Below, piece by piece: positions 34,651-43,029 of a stretch of DNA of 64,000 bases. Every line of letters begins with the position of its first letter. Within the stretch, counting starts at the first letter, position 1. A program made the translations under genes and the position numbers. The stretch is from Streptomyces sannanensis. GTDB lineage: Bacteria; Actinomycetota; Actinomycetes; Streptomycetales; Streptomycetaceae. Under the pieces are notes generated by a model. The model made no database searches. It saw nothing but the letters and a program-made list of their open reading frames with translations, and had not been told where the DNA came from. The stretch is taken from the NCBI RefSeq assembly GCF_039536205.1, contig NZ_BAAAYL010000003.1, positions 62,001 to 126,000 of the forward strand. The letters run 5' to 3'.

Positions 34651-34878
34651 CATCGCCGCCGCGCTGACGCGGCAACGGGCGCGGCGGCCCCGGCCGGCAC
34701 GCAACCGGCTGAGCGGCGCCCCCGATCCCCGGCCGCGCCGCTCATCCCGCCCGCTCCTTCTTCCTTCACTCCAGCCAGGAACATGGGCGAAAGCGGCCGC
34801 GACGGGGATGTCAGCGGGCCGACCACGCCGAAACAGCGTGGTGCCCTACACGGACACGATGTCGGTCCGCCGGGGTGC

Positions 34879-34904
34879 GCAACATTAGGCGCAACATCTG
34901 TTGC
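34879..34904. promoter_or_regulatory. GCAACAT direct repeat plus GCAACATCTGTTGC palindrome
   Basis: GCAACAT at 34879 is repeated at 34891, where it forms the perfect inverted repeat GCAACA-TC-TGTTGC. It looks like an operator with three half-sites at 12-base steps, lying just beyond the 3' end of the kinase gene. Confidence 0.35.
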
Positions 34905-34917
34905 AACGGTGCCCCGG

Positions 34918-35364
34918 TCAGCGGTCCAGTGCGGGCAGGTGGGCCAGGCCGGTTTCGAACATGATGCGGTCGACGGTCTCCTGCAGGGCGCTGTCGGCGC
35001 CGATGACGGTCTCGAGCCCTTCGGGCAGCAGGTCGCGCGGCCGGTACCAGTCGCGCAGTTGCGTCTCGTTGACGTCATCGGCGATCGGCTTGGTGGCGTG
35101 CCGGGCGAGGGTTTCGTCGAGGATGCCCTCCACCACGACGTGGAACCCCGCGTCGAGGGCGTAGCGGGCCGTCAGGTCGATCAAGCCGATGTTGGCCGCG
35201 CCAGGCCGGTCCCGCTCGCGCAGGACGATGCGGCGCAGGTTGTCCTGGCCAACCAGGGCCAGGCCGCGGCCGAACCGTTCGCGGAGGCCGGCCGCGACGG
35301 ACGACTTGCCCGAGGCGCTGTTGCCGCGCAGCACGACCAGCCGGGTTTCCTCGGTGCCCACCAT
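34918..35364 (-). CDS. P-loop kinase of the AAA/zeta-toxin-like group
   Basis: The product has a Walker A RGNSASGKSSVAAGLRERFG, LVGQDNLRR, a predicted lid (RERDRPGAANIGLIDLTARYALDAGFHVVVEGIL) and ETQLRDWYRP. This is the pattern of small kinases annotated as AAA or zeta-like, which phosphorylate nucleotides, sugars or antibiotics. ATG 35364 gives 148 residues, somewhat short. The frame is open and coding-like upstream to 35640 (DVTGWTQDEIDTGAALMTEFGKFGPGGRALYDP), so the true protein may be longer with an unseen start. No partner antitoxin is apparent. Confidence 0.65.
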   Translation of the reverse strand: MVGTEETRLVVLRGNSASGKSSVAAGLRERFGRGLALVGQDNLRRIVLRERDRPGAANIGLIDLTARYALDAGFHVVVEGILDETLARHATKPIADDVNETQLRDWYRPRDLLPEGLETVIGADSALQETVDRIMFETGLAHLPALDR

Positions 35365-35711
35365 CACGACGGGGCACGGTACCGGCCCACAGGTGCGGCA
35401 AGGAGTGTCCTGACCTGCCGTGGACGGGCGCGCGGCAGCATGGTCGGGGTCATGGTCGGGTGTGGCAGCGGTGCAGGGACTGTCACCTGACCAGTCACAG
35501 CGGCTCGGGTCGCCGGGGCGCGGGTCGTACAGCGCGCGGCCGCCGGGGCCGAACTTTCCGAACTCCGTCATCAGGGCGGCGCCGGTGTCGATCTCGTCCT
35601 GCGTCCAGCCCGTGACGTCCAGCGGGACGGGCAGGTGCCGGGGTACGCGGCCATGACTAAGCCGTGCGGCAGCGGCACCGCCTTCTTCGCCGCGGTCTTC
35701 TTCACGGCCGG

Positions 35712-35834
35712 CTACTCGCCGGACTTCTTCTTCGCCGCCTGCGCCCGCTTGATCGCCTCGCGCTGCGTCTTGCCGGACCATCCCAGCAACACGCCCCAGG
35801 GCGTCTCCCGGCATGGGTGTGTCGGATCTGGCAC
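35712..35834 (-). CDS. Very small unknown protein (40 residues)
   Basis: GTG 35834 opens VPDPTHPCRETPWGVLLGWS and a lysine-rich end QAAKKKSGE before TAG. Composition is coding and the tail looks like a natural protein end. No RBS is clear, so it may equally be the 3' end of a lost gene. Confidence 0.35.
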   Translation of the reverse strand: MPDPTHPCRETPWGVLLGWSGKTQREAIKRAQAAKKKSGE

Positions 35835-35957
35835 CCGGGCCGGACGCCGCGCAGCACCCGGCGCACGGTGACAAGGCCGCGTAAGTGCCGCACACCGGCA
35901 CCGGTGGCACGCCGCCCTGCTCGGGGACGGCGTGCCCCCGGATCAGTCCGCCAGACG

Positions 35958-36515
35958 TCAGTCGCGGCCGCCGCCGTGACGGTCACCGCCTTTGTGATGG
36001 CCGCCGTCGCGGTGGTGGCCACTGCCGTCGCGGCCGTTGCGGTCACGGTCGCGGCCCCACGCGTAGTCGTCGACGAACCGGCCGCGGTCGTTGCGCAGGG
36101 TCGCGGTGTCCGCGCCGTTGTTCCACACGTAGTTGCGCCGGTCCTGGTACAGGTCGGTCGCCCTGTCCCGGCCGACGCCGGTGTGGATTCGGACTGTGGC
36201 CCGGCCGGCCAGGCGGTAGGAGTCGAAAGTGTAGGTGTGGCCGTCCTCGTCCTGGAGCGTCCAGCCGTCCAGGTTCACGCTGTGGCGTCCGGTGTTGGTG
36301 ACTTCCACCCACTCCTGGTTCAGGGAGCGGTTGGAGCGGTCGTCCCGACCCGGGGAGTCGTACTGCACGTCACTGATGACGACCTGGCCACGGTACGAAC
36401 GCGCGAAGTGGTGGTCGGCGGCCGACGCCGGCAGCGCCGCCGCCCCCACCATGGCCGCCGCCACGGCAGCGGCAGCGGTCAGACGGCGGACAGAAGCAGA
36501 AACGGAAACGGACAC
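35958..36515 (-). CDS. Secreted lamin-tail-domain protein
   Basis: The 185-residue protein has a signal peptide (to about 33, ending ALPASA). A lamin tail (LTD) beta-sandwich follows: RGQVVISDVQYDSPG, NQEWVEVTNTGRHSVNLDGWTLQDEDGHTYTF and YVWNNGADTATLRNDRG. The C-terminus is a low-complexity Gly/His/Asp/Arg tail (GHHRDGGHHKGGDRHGG) that could bind metal. LTD proteins act outside the cell, often beside nucleases or in envelope assembly. AAGGGGGA precedes GTG 36515. Single gene. Confidence 0.85.
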   Translation of the reverse strand: MSVSVSASVRRLTAAAAVAAAMVGAAALPASAADHHFARSYRGQVVISDVQYDSPGRDDRSNRSLNQEWVEVTNTGRHSVNLDGWTLQDEDGHTYTFDSYRLAGRATVRIHTGVGRDRATDLYQDRRNYVWNNGADTATLRNDRGRFVDDYAWGRDRDRNGRDGSGHHRDGGHHKGGDRHGGGRD

Positions 36516-37140
36516 GAGGGTCCCCCTTCACCGTGTTGCGCACACCTCAGCGCCATGACGTGAAGTCGCAGGCCACAGGAGGTGTGTTGTGCGGGTGGCG
36601 GCCGGGCGGCCGCGCACTCACACAGTGCGGCCCGAATGGAACCGTCATGAGGGATACGCGGCGTGTGTTACAGAACGCCCATATTCGCGTGATCCTTGAC
36701 TGCATCACCCACCTATCGGTGGATTGCACAAGATCAACGATCCCCCACACCCAACCCCCCGTCCTGGCACAGGCATCCACCGCCTCCCGCCACGCCACCC
36801 ACCCCGCCACGGCGGCCGCCATCACCCGAAAGTGAGTAACAGCATCAGCCGCCCCGAGCCGGACGCAGAAAACCGTGATGTTAGTTCCGCCTCATTACAC
36901 AGCTGTCCAGATGCCCCTCTTCGTCTGTCTGTGGGTCAGCTTCGGGGTGTGTACCAGGGCACCAGGCGTGGCAGGAGGTCGAGGGTGTGGCGTCGCAGCG
37001 GCTGCTGAGGGCCGCGCGGAGTGCTGCCGGGGCGGGCGCAGAGGGGCCGGATGCGCTCTGGGCGGCCGAAAAAGTCGCATCCGCGCACTGCAGTGCCCGC
37101 ACACGGCGCGGCGCGGGAGCAGCCGGGGATCACTGTGCTG
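36516..37140. other. Intergenic region, no supported gene
   Basis: Contains the short hairpin CCACC-TATC-GGTGG (36709-36722) and AT-richer DNA around 36660-36730 suited to promoters for the lamin-tail gene. Frames here are short and not coding-like. Confidence 0.4.
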
Positions 37141-38100
37141 TCAGTTGGGCGTGCGGCTGGGGGTGATCCGTTCGGCGAAGTCGGCCAGGCCCCCCAGGCC
37201 GGGGCGTTGAGCGCGTACGGCGGCGGTCAGATCGCGAAGCGACGGCCGGCGCACTTCTTGCGGCGCTGCAGCCTCGGCTGCGAGCAGCTGGGTGAAGGCG
37301 CCGGCTGGATCGCCTGCGGCCAGCAGGGCACGGGCGGTGTCGGTGGCGCGCCGGGCGCGGCGTTCCGGTGAGGGCAGTGCGGTGTCTGTCAGGTGCCGGG
37401 CGTGTGCCAGCGCGGTGTCGGGGTCGCCGAGGTGGTGGTGGATGCCGATCCGGTAGAGGGTGCAGTGGGCGTGGGTGAGTCCGGGCCGGTCCTGGTGTCC
37501 GGTCAGGCGGTTGAGGCGGGCGGCGGTCTCCTCTGCGCGCTCGGCGAGCTCGAGGGCCTGCCGGGCGCGGCCGCTCTGGGCGGCGGTGTAGGCGGTGGTC
37601 AGGGCCAGCATGCCGGCGGTGTCCAGGGCGGAGGCGGAGCCGCGGTGGCCGGTGAGGTGGTCGTGGGCCTCGGCGAGCAGGTGCAGAGCGAGGTCGGTGC
37701 GGCCGGTCCGGCGCAGCGGGGTGGCCGCGGCGCGGACCGCGAGGGCCAGGGCCAGCGGGTGCCCTGAGCAGCGGGCGGCTTCGGTGGCCCGGGCCGCGTA
37801 GCGCGCGGCGTGGCGGGTGTGGCCCAGTTTGGTGGCCAGTTCGGCGGCGAGGGTGAGTACCTGGCTGGCGCGTGCCAGGGCGGCGGGTGCCAGCTCCTGG
37901 GTGGTGGTGTGGTCGGCGGCGGCCAGCAGGCGTGGCAGGGCTTGGTGGAGCTGGGCGTACCGGCCTTCGGTGAAGGCCCGGCGGGCCGCGGCGATGTCCC
38001 GGTCGCGCGGCAATGGACCGGCGGCCGTGGCGGGCTGGGTCCCTACGGTTATGGTGGCGCCGGTCGCCAGTGCGGCAGTGAGTACAGCTCTGCGTTCCAT
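37141..38100 (-). CDS. TPR-like helical-repeat protein
   Basis: AAGGGAGGG before ATG 38100. The 319-residue product begins with a signal- or Tat-like N-terminus (MERRAVLTAALATGATITVGTQPATAAG). Tandem helical repeats follow (ARASQVLTLAAELATKLGHTRHAARYAARATEAAR, GMLALTTAYTAAQSGRARQALELAERAEETA, ALAHARHLTDTAL). It resembles the C-terminal half of streptomycete XRE-TPR regulators without the DNA-binding domain. Possibly a remnant of such a regulator or a partner-binding protein; no further assignment is possible. Confidence 0.65.
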   Translation of the reverse strand: MERRAVLTAALATGATITVGTQPATAAGPLPRDRDIAAARRAFTEGRYAQLHQALPRLLAAADHTTTQELAPAALARASQVLTLAAELATKLGHTRHAARYAARATEAARCSGHPLALALAVRAAATPLRRTGRTDLALHLLAEAHDHLTGHRGSASALDTAGMLALTTAYTAAQSGRARQALELAERAEETAARLNRLTGHQDRPGLTHAHCTLYRIGIHHHLGDPDTALAHARHLTDTALPSPERRARRATDTARALLAAGDPAGAFTQLLAAEAAAPQEVRRPSLRDLTAAVRAQRPGLGGLADFAERITPSRTPN

Positions 38101-38332
38101 CGTCCCTCCCTTGTGTGCGGCCGCGAAGTGCCGACAGTGATGAGGGTAGGACCAGCGGACCAGGGCGCGGCAGAGCGCACAGAGCGGCGCTTGGCAGGGC
38201 GCACACATGCTGAACGCCCGCTGGGGCCCGGCGCCTGCATCACCGGTCGGCCAGCGCCGCGGCCACCTCGCCCACCGTCGGCAGGTGAGGCTGGGGCGGT
38301 CAGGCGGGCGGGAGCTTTACCCGCAGCCTCTT

Positions 38333-38530
38333 GGCTTCGTCCGCGGCGGGCAGCGCCTGCCCGCCTACTCCGAGTACGTCAAGGACGCGCCGGACACCGG
38401 AACCATCGGTGACGGCAGCCTCATCGGCGTCGGCCGGACGGCCCGGGGTGCTGCACAGCAGATCCGCGACGTTCTGCTGACGGTTGCAGAGCGAAAAATC
38501 GGGGCGCCAAGGGCCTACCAGCCCGTCTAA
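38333..38530 (+). pseudogene. C-terminal remnant of unknown gene
   Basis: Plus-strand frame with strongly coding third positions reading VRGGQRLPAYSEYVKDAPDT, IGVGRTARGAAQQIRDVLLTVAE and ending AYQPV before TAA 38528. No start is available upstream. The rest of 38101-38539 holds nothing I can name. Confidence 0.35.
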
Positions 38531-38539
38531 TGAACGTTT

Positions 38540-39871
38540 GTGACCGAACAGCCCTCATCCGCCCTGCACCGCTTCGTAGAAGACGACGATCCCGGCGTTC
38601 TCACGCTCATCGTGGACACGCCCCAGGGGCCACACCTGCGCCGCATACCGCCTGCGTTGCCCTTGCCGTCCCACGTCGACCACGGATCCGGCGCCGAAGC
38701 GGCAGCCCACACCGCCGCAGCCACTTGGGGAATGCCCGACTTCGTGTTCCAGCAGGCAGCACACGCGGCCAAGGGCTCAGGCCAGCGAGAGCTGGGCGAC
38801 CGGCTACTCCTCGCCGGCCAGCGCGGCGCGGTCGTGCAGGTCAAAGCCCGCACCATCAAGCCCAAGCCGGATGCCCAGGAAGCAGGCTGGATCCAGAAGG
38901 TGGCGGCCAAGGCGATGAGCCAGGCCAAAGGAACCGTCCGGCAACTGCGGATGGTGCCCGCCGGTATGGTCAACGGCCGCGGCCGGACCATGAGCGTCGA
39001 CGGCAGCGCCTACGAGTGGATCGCCGTGTTCCTGCTGGACCACCCGCACGTTCCCGAGAACACCGTCGCCACGTGGCAGCCGATCGGCATGCCCGCCATC
39101 GCGCTGACCCGTCGCGACTGGGACTTCCTCTTCGACCAGCTGCGCTCCACCACCGCCGTACTCGACTACCTCTTCCGCGCAGCCGCTGAACCTCCCATAC
39201 CGCTCGGCGAGGAGCCGGTGCGCTACTACGAGTTCGCCGCCGCAGATGCAGCTGCACCACCCAAGGACGTCGACACCAAGCTGGTAGGACCGGGCGGCAC
39301 GCTGTTCTCCGCGCCGCAACTGCCGCAGGCCCCGGCCGGCGCTGACGGCACCAACGTCCACCTGGTGATCCGCATCATGCTGGAGGACATAGCCCTCAGC
39401 TCTCTCGGCGACTCGCTAACCGAGGCAAACCGCTTCACTGTGCTATCCGACCTGGACCGACTGCCCGTGTCAGCCCGGGCCGAGTGGGGCCACTTGCTGC
39501 TGGACATGCTGCGCGACGTGCCGCGGGTACCTGACGAGCACTGCAAGTGGCGTTTTAGACGGACACTCGACGAAGACGGCACCCGCCAGCTCATCGTGGG
39601 CGCCGCCACCCGCTTCGACGCCGTCATCCAGGCCAGCTTCTCCGCGTACGTGCAGCTGCGGCACCACGAAGTGACCTCGCGCACCGGCCGAACAGAGAAA
39701 TCCTCCACTCTGGGAGTGCTACTCACCCCGTGTCATGACGGGAGGCGGCCGTGGGACACCAGCGCGGTGCGAGTGCACGGTGATCTCGAGCTGTCCCAGG
39801 AAGAGCTGCGGGTTTATAGCGAAGGATGGAACCGAGCCCTCGAAGACGGCACAGTCAGCGTGAACGACTGA
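38540..39871 (+). CDS. Unknown protein with PD-(D/E)XK-nuclease-like motif
   Basis: GTG 38540 lies 6 bases after TAATGA, so the mRNA may be leaderless. The 443-residue protein contains RELGDRLLLAGQRGAVVQVKAR (Asp87, then Gln100-Val-Lys102), spaced like the D...QxK core of PD-(D/E)XK nucleases. Later segments are SAYEWIAVFLLDHPH, MPAIALTRRDWDFLFDQLRSTTAVLDYLFRA and a C-terminal YVQLRHHEVT... LGVLLTPCHDGR. No membrane segment. It faces the pPIWI_RE island tail-to-tail and might be a further defence nuclease; that is inference. The family name is not recognised. Confidence 0.6.
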   Translation: MTEQPSSALHRFVEDDDPGVLTLIVDTPQGPHLRRIPPALPLPSHVDHGSGAEAAAHTAAATWGMPDFVFQQAAHAAKGSGQRELGDRLLLAGQRGAVVQVKARTIKPKPDAQEAGWIQKVAAKAMSQAKGTVRQLRMVPAGMVNGRGRTMSVDGSAYEWIAVFLLDHPHVPENTVATWQPIGMPAIALTRRDWDFLFDQLRSTTAVLDYLFRAAAEPPIPLGEEPVRYYEFAAADAAAPPKDVDTKLVGPGGTLFSAPQLPQAPAGADGTNVHLVIRIMLEDIALSSLGDSLTEANRFTVLSDLDRLPVSARAEWGHLLLDMLRDVPRVPDEHCKWRFRRTLDEDGTRQLIVGAATRFDAVIQASFSAYVQLRHHEVTSRTGRTEKSSTLGVLLTPCHDGRRPWDTSAVRVHGDLELSQEELRVYSEGWNRALEDGTVSVND

Positions 39872-39894
39872 GCGCGGGGATATGGGAGCGGCCG

Positions 39895-40230
39895 CGTGAT
39901 GCCGCTCCCACACCACCGTACTGCTGCGGCGTTCGACGAGAACGACGTCGCGCCAGACGCCGTGCCGATCCGCTGGCGGGTACCGATGATGCGGAAGCCG
40001 TGGCGTTGGCGCAAGGTGAGGCTGGCGGCGTTCTCGGGGAAGATCCCGGACTGGATGGTCCAGATCCCGGCCTGCTCGGCGGAGTCGATCAGCGCCTTTA
40101 GCAGGGCGGAGGCGATGCCGCGTCCGCGGGCGGCGGGGTGGACGTATCGCCCGCATACGCGCACCGGTCCGAGACCCTGCTCGCGGCGACCCAGCCCAGC
40201 GCGGTCGCACATCTGGGCTTCGCGTTCCAT
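39895..40230 (-). pseudogene. GNAT acetyltransferase remnant (phosphinothricin-acetyltransferase-like)
   Basis: The frame reads VCGRYVHPAARGRGIASALLKALIDSAEQAGIWTIQSGIFPENAASLTLRQRHGFRIIG, the acetyl-CoA site and C-terminal half of Pat/Bar-type GNAT enzymes. It then shifts frame to VWRDVVLVERRS, the usual end of these proteins. The N-terminal half is missing. The remnant sits directly beyond the pPIWI_RE gene stop. Confidence 0.7.
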
Positions 40231-40236
40231 CGTGGC

Positions 40237-43029
40237 TCAGGTCTCTGCCTCGTCGTCACCGTCGGCGTTGTTGACGGTTCGGCGGTACTCGGGGTGGTTC
40301 TTGTCCATCTGGATGCCGAGATGGACCGGTGCGGGGTACTGAGTGCGGTGTTCCCAGTGAAGGGCGTGATCACAGAGGCGGGCGGCGGTGAGCCCGTAGG
40401 TGAGCAGGGCCTGGTCGGCCGGGTGATGGAGCACGGTGATCTCCGTTGCCGTGTGGCTGTACCAGGTTTCGGCTTGTTCCTTGGGGTCGCTGCTGCCCCA
40501 CCGGGTGCAAAATTCGCCGGCGCGGGCGTAGCGTGCGCCTCCGGTGAACTGGTGGGGGAGGTTGCAGAGGATGAACGTCTGGTCGGCCTCTGCCATCTGG
40601 AACAGGCCGGTGGCGAGCTTGCCCTCCTCGGTGACGGGCTCGTCGTACTCCGGGATGCGGCGGAGCCGTTCGATAAGGGCCGGCCGGGCCACGTCCTTGC
40701 TGCCGGAGGTGACCCGGACGACCGCTCGGGGGCGTTGATCGGGTGCGAGCGTGAAGCCGGGCAGTGCTGGCCGCTTGTTGATCTGGCCGGCCGTGTCGGG
40801 TGTCTCGCCCAGGTTCTTGTTGGCGAGCAGGGGCCAGATGCTGCGGGCTTCGCCTCCGGACACGTACATGACGTATCCCTGTACCGGGTCGGCGTGCCCG
40901 CCCAGTTCGTAGAGTGCGCGGTCGATGTGGCGTGGCAGGAGTTCGTCGCGGCGTCGGCCTTCGGGCAGCGGCCGAGCCCGGAAGTGGTAGTTGGCAGGGG
41001 CATAGTCGAGCCAGGTGCCAGGGCCGGCGTGTTCAGCGGGGAGGTAGGCGAGGGTCCGCCAGTACGGGCCGTGGGGGACGAGGGCTACCAGGGTCCACAT
41101 CAGTTTCGGTTCTTCAGTGGCGATGCGTCGTTCACCGCGCTGCTGGCGCAGGTGGAGTCCGACGTGGACGAGGGGTTCCTTGAGGCCGTTGGGACCTGAG
41201 CTGAGGGCTTTGGTCAGTCGCGGGTGCACGAGGCCGGCCACGCGGGACAGGTCCGCGATGGCCATGTGGCCGCGGTGGTGTCCCTGGAGTTCGAGGCCCA
41301 GGAGCTCGAGATCGGTGGTGAGCTCGCGGTCCTTCTTGCGGGGGTTACGGCGTCCGGGCTTGTACAGGGTGAGGAATTGGGCAAGGACACGGTGCCGGGC
41401 GAGTTCGCTGTTGACTCGGTGCTTGGCGTCCAGGGTGTCGGGGTTGACGACGGTGGAGCCGGTCTTCTTCGAGGCGCGTCGTTGGCGTGACCAGGCTTTG
41501 GGGTCGTACGCCGTTTCACACAGGGCGAGAAGGCGGGTGTCCTCGGGGGCGTCGAGACCATGGAGTTGTCTGACGAGGGCGGGGCGCTGGTCGTGGTACT
41601 CGCCGTGGGCCAGCAGCTCCGGTGCCGGCTGGAACAGGACCTCGACGTGTTCGTTGAGGGAGACGGGCTTGTTCTCGCCAATGCCGGTGGCGGCAAGGTC
41701 GGGGCGGTTGAAGTGGTAGGCCAGCAGCAACTGCATGCGTGTGCGCATGGCCTGGCTCTTGTAGAGGGCGAGGATGCGCAGTTTCCGGCATCCGGATGCG
41801 GCGATGATCTGCGGCAGGTTCTCGTCGTCCCACAGGACCGTGTCGCGGCCTTCGACGGTGGTGCGCCGGTTTCCGAAGGGGCGGCGGCCGGCGACCTGTA
41901 CACACTTGACCAGGGGCTGGTCGAGGACGGTGCTGACGTGCCGGGCGAGTTCCCGTTGGCTGTACATGCCCACGCCCCTGCCGACCGGGTAGCTCACGGC
42001 GAAAGGTAGGAGGGCACGGAGTTTGCCGGGAGGGCCGCTCAGGTCGAGAGCGCTGGGTGCGAGGAACTCGTCGTCTTTGTCGCGGGGGAAGACGTGTTCG
42101 CCGTGCAGACGAATCCAAGCATCCAGGGCCAGGCGGGTGGTGTGGTTGAGGTGGGTGTAGTCACCGTATCCGCCGAGATCGAGGTTGAGGAGGGGGCCTT
42201 TGGCATCGCGGGGCTCGAACCAGGCTGTGCGGGCGTTGCGCAGCGTGTTGCTCAGCCGGGAGACAGAGGGTTGCACGACGGCCACTGGGTGGGACAGGCC
42301 GGGGTGGGACTTCATCATGACGTCGAGCCGGAGGGTGGCGTACCTGGTGACCGTCTTCCAGGCGCTGTCGGTGTCGTCCTCGTCGGTGTCGGCGATGTCG
42401 TCGAGGGTTTCCCCGCGGGCGGCGAGCCAGGTGTTGCTCCACAGCAGTTTGCGGTCCCAGACCTGGAGACAGTTGGCGAGATCGCGGCGGAAGGTGACGG
42501 TCTTGCCGTCGATCGTCCACGTCTGGGCGGAGAGCTTCTCGGCGATGGTCCAGCTGGCGGCCGTCCACACCCAGCCCGGGGCGTCGATGCAGGCCGGGGT
42601 GCGGGTGATCTGGTCCCACAGCTGGACCTCTTCGGGGGTGGTCCCGGCGATGAGGTCGGCGATCTGGCTCGGGTGCTGGAAGGTGAAGCTGTCGGCTGGG
42701 GTCTGCAGCAGGGCCTGCTCCCAGAGGGTGATGGCGGCATGCAGGTCGTCGCGGTCGATGGGCCGGGTGGTGGCGAGGAACTTCGGCGGGTGGGTCTTGG
42801 AGGTGGGGTAGAGCGTGGCGCTGGTGTAGCCGATGGCGCGCAGGACGGTCAGCAGGCCGCTGTAGGGGAGGTTGGCTTTGGAGCCGGTGATGCCGCGGTA
42901 TTCCTCGCGCAGCTTCTTCCAGGCGGTGTCGATCTTCACCTCGGGCAGGCGGTACAGCAGTACCGAGCCCAGGAGCTTTTCATCGGTGTGACAGGCCAGC
43001 AGGTACAGCTGGGTCTGGTCCGTGGTCAT
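40237..43029 (-). CDS. pPIWI_RE protein (prokaryotic PIWI with R-E active site)
   Basis: The 930-residue protein has the N-terminal X-type module (TAWKKLREEYRGITG, AIGYTSATLYPTSKT) and a middle region, then an RNase H/PIWI-like C-terminal domain. The end is diagnostic of the family: QMAEADQTFILCNLPHQFTGGARYARAGEF, ETWYSHTATEITVL (R and E of the R-E site), and TQYPAPVHLGIQMDKNHPEYR. The family was defined by comparative genomics as the PIWI of a three-gene defence island. The ATG overlaps the helicase stop (TGATG), so expression is coupled. Identification rests on motif memory and the exact partner genes, so it is strong but unsearched. Confidence 0.85.
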   Translation of the reverse strand: MTTDQTQLYLLACHTDEKLLGSVLLYRLPEVKIDTAWKKLREEYRGITGSKANLPYSGLLTVLRAIGYTSATLYPTSKTHPPKFLATTRPIDRDDLHAAITLWEQALLQTPADSFTFQHPSQIADLIAGTTPEEVQLWDQITRTPACIDAPGWVWTAASWTIAEKLSAQTWTIDGKTVTFRRDLANCLQVWDRKLLWSNTWLAARGETLDDIADTDEDDTDSAWKTVTRYATLRLDVMMKSHPGLSHPVAVVQPSVSRLSNTLRNARTAWFEPRDAKGPLLNLDLGGYGDYTHLNHTTRLALDAWIRLHGEHVFPRDKDDEFLAPSALDLSGPPGKLRALLPFAVSYPVGRGVGMYSQRELARHVSTVLDQPLVKCVQVAGRRPFGNRRTTVEGRDTVLWDDENLPQIIAASGCRKLRILALYKSQAMRTRMQLLLAYHFNRPDLAATGIGENKPVSLNEHVEVLFQPAPELLAHGEYHDQRPALVRQLHGLDAPEDTRLLALCETAYDPKAWSRQRRASKKTGSTVVNPDTLDAKHRVNSELARHRVLAQFLTLYKPGRRNPRKKDRELTTDLELLGLELQGHHRGHMAIADLSRVAGLVHPRLTKALSSGPNGLKEPLVHVGLHLRQQRGERRIATEEPKLMWTLVALVPHGPYWRTLAYLPAEHAGPGTWLDYAPANYHFRARPLPEGRRRDELLPRHIDRALYELGGHADPVQGYVMYVSGGEARSIWPLLANKNLGETPDTAGQINKRPALPGFTLAPDQRPRAVVRVTSGSKDVARPALIERLRRIPEYDEPVTEEGKLATGLFQMAEADQTFILCNLPHQFTGGARYARAGEFCTRWGSSDPKEQAETWYSHTATEITVLHHPADQALLTYGLTAARLCDHALHWEHRTQYPAPVHLGIQMDKNHPEYRRTVNNADGDDEAET

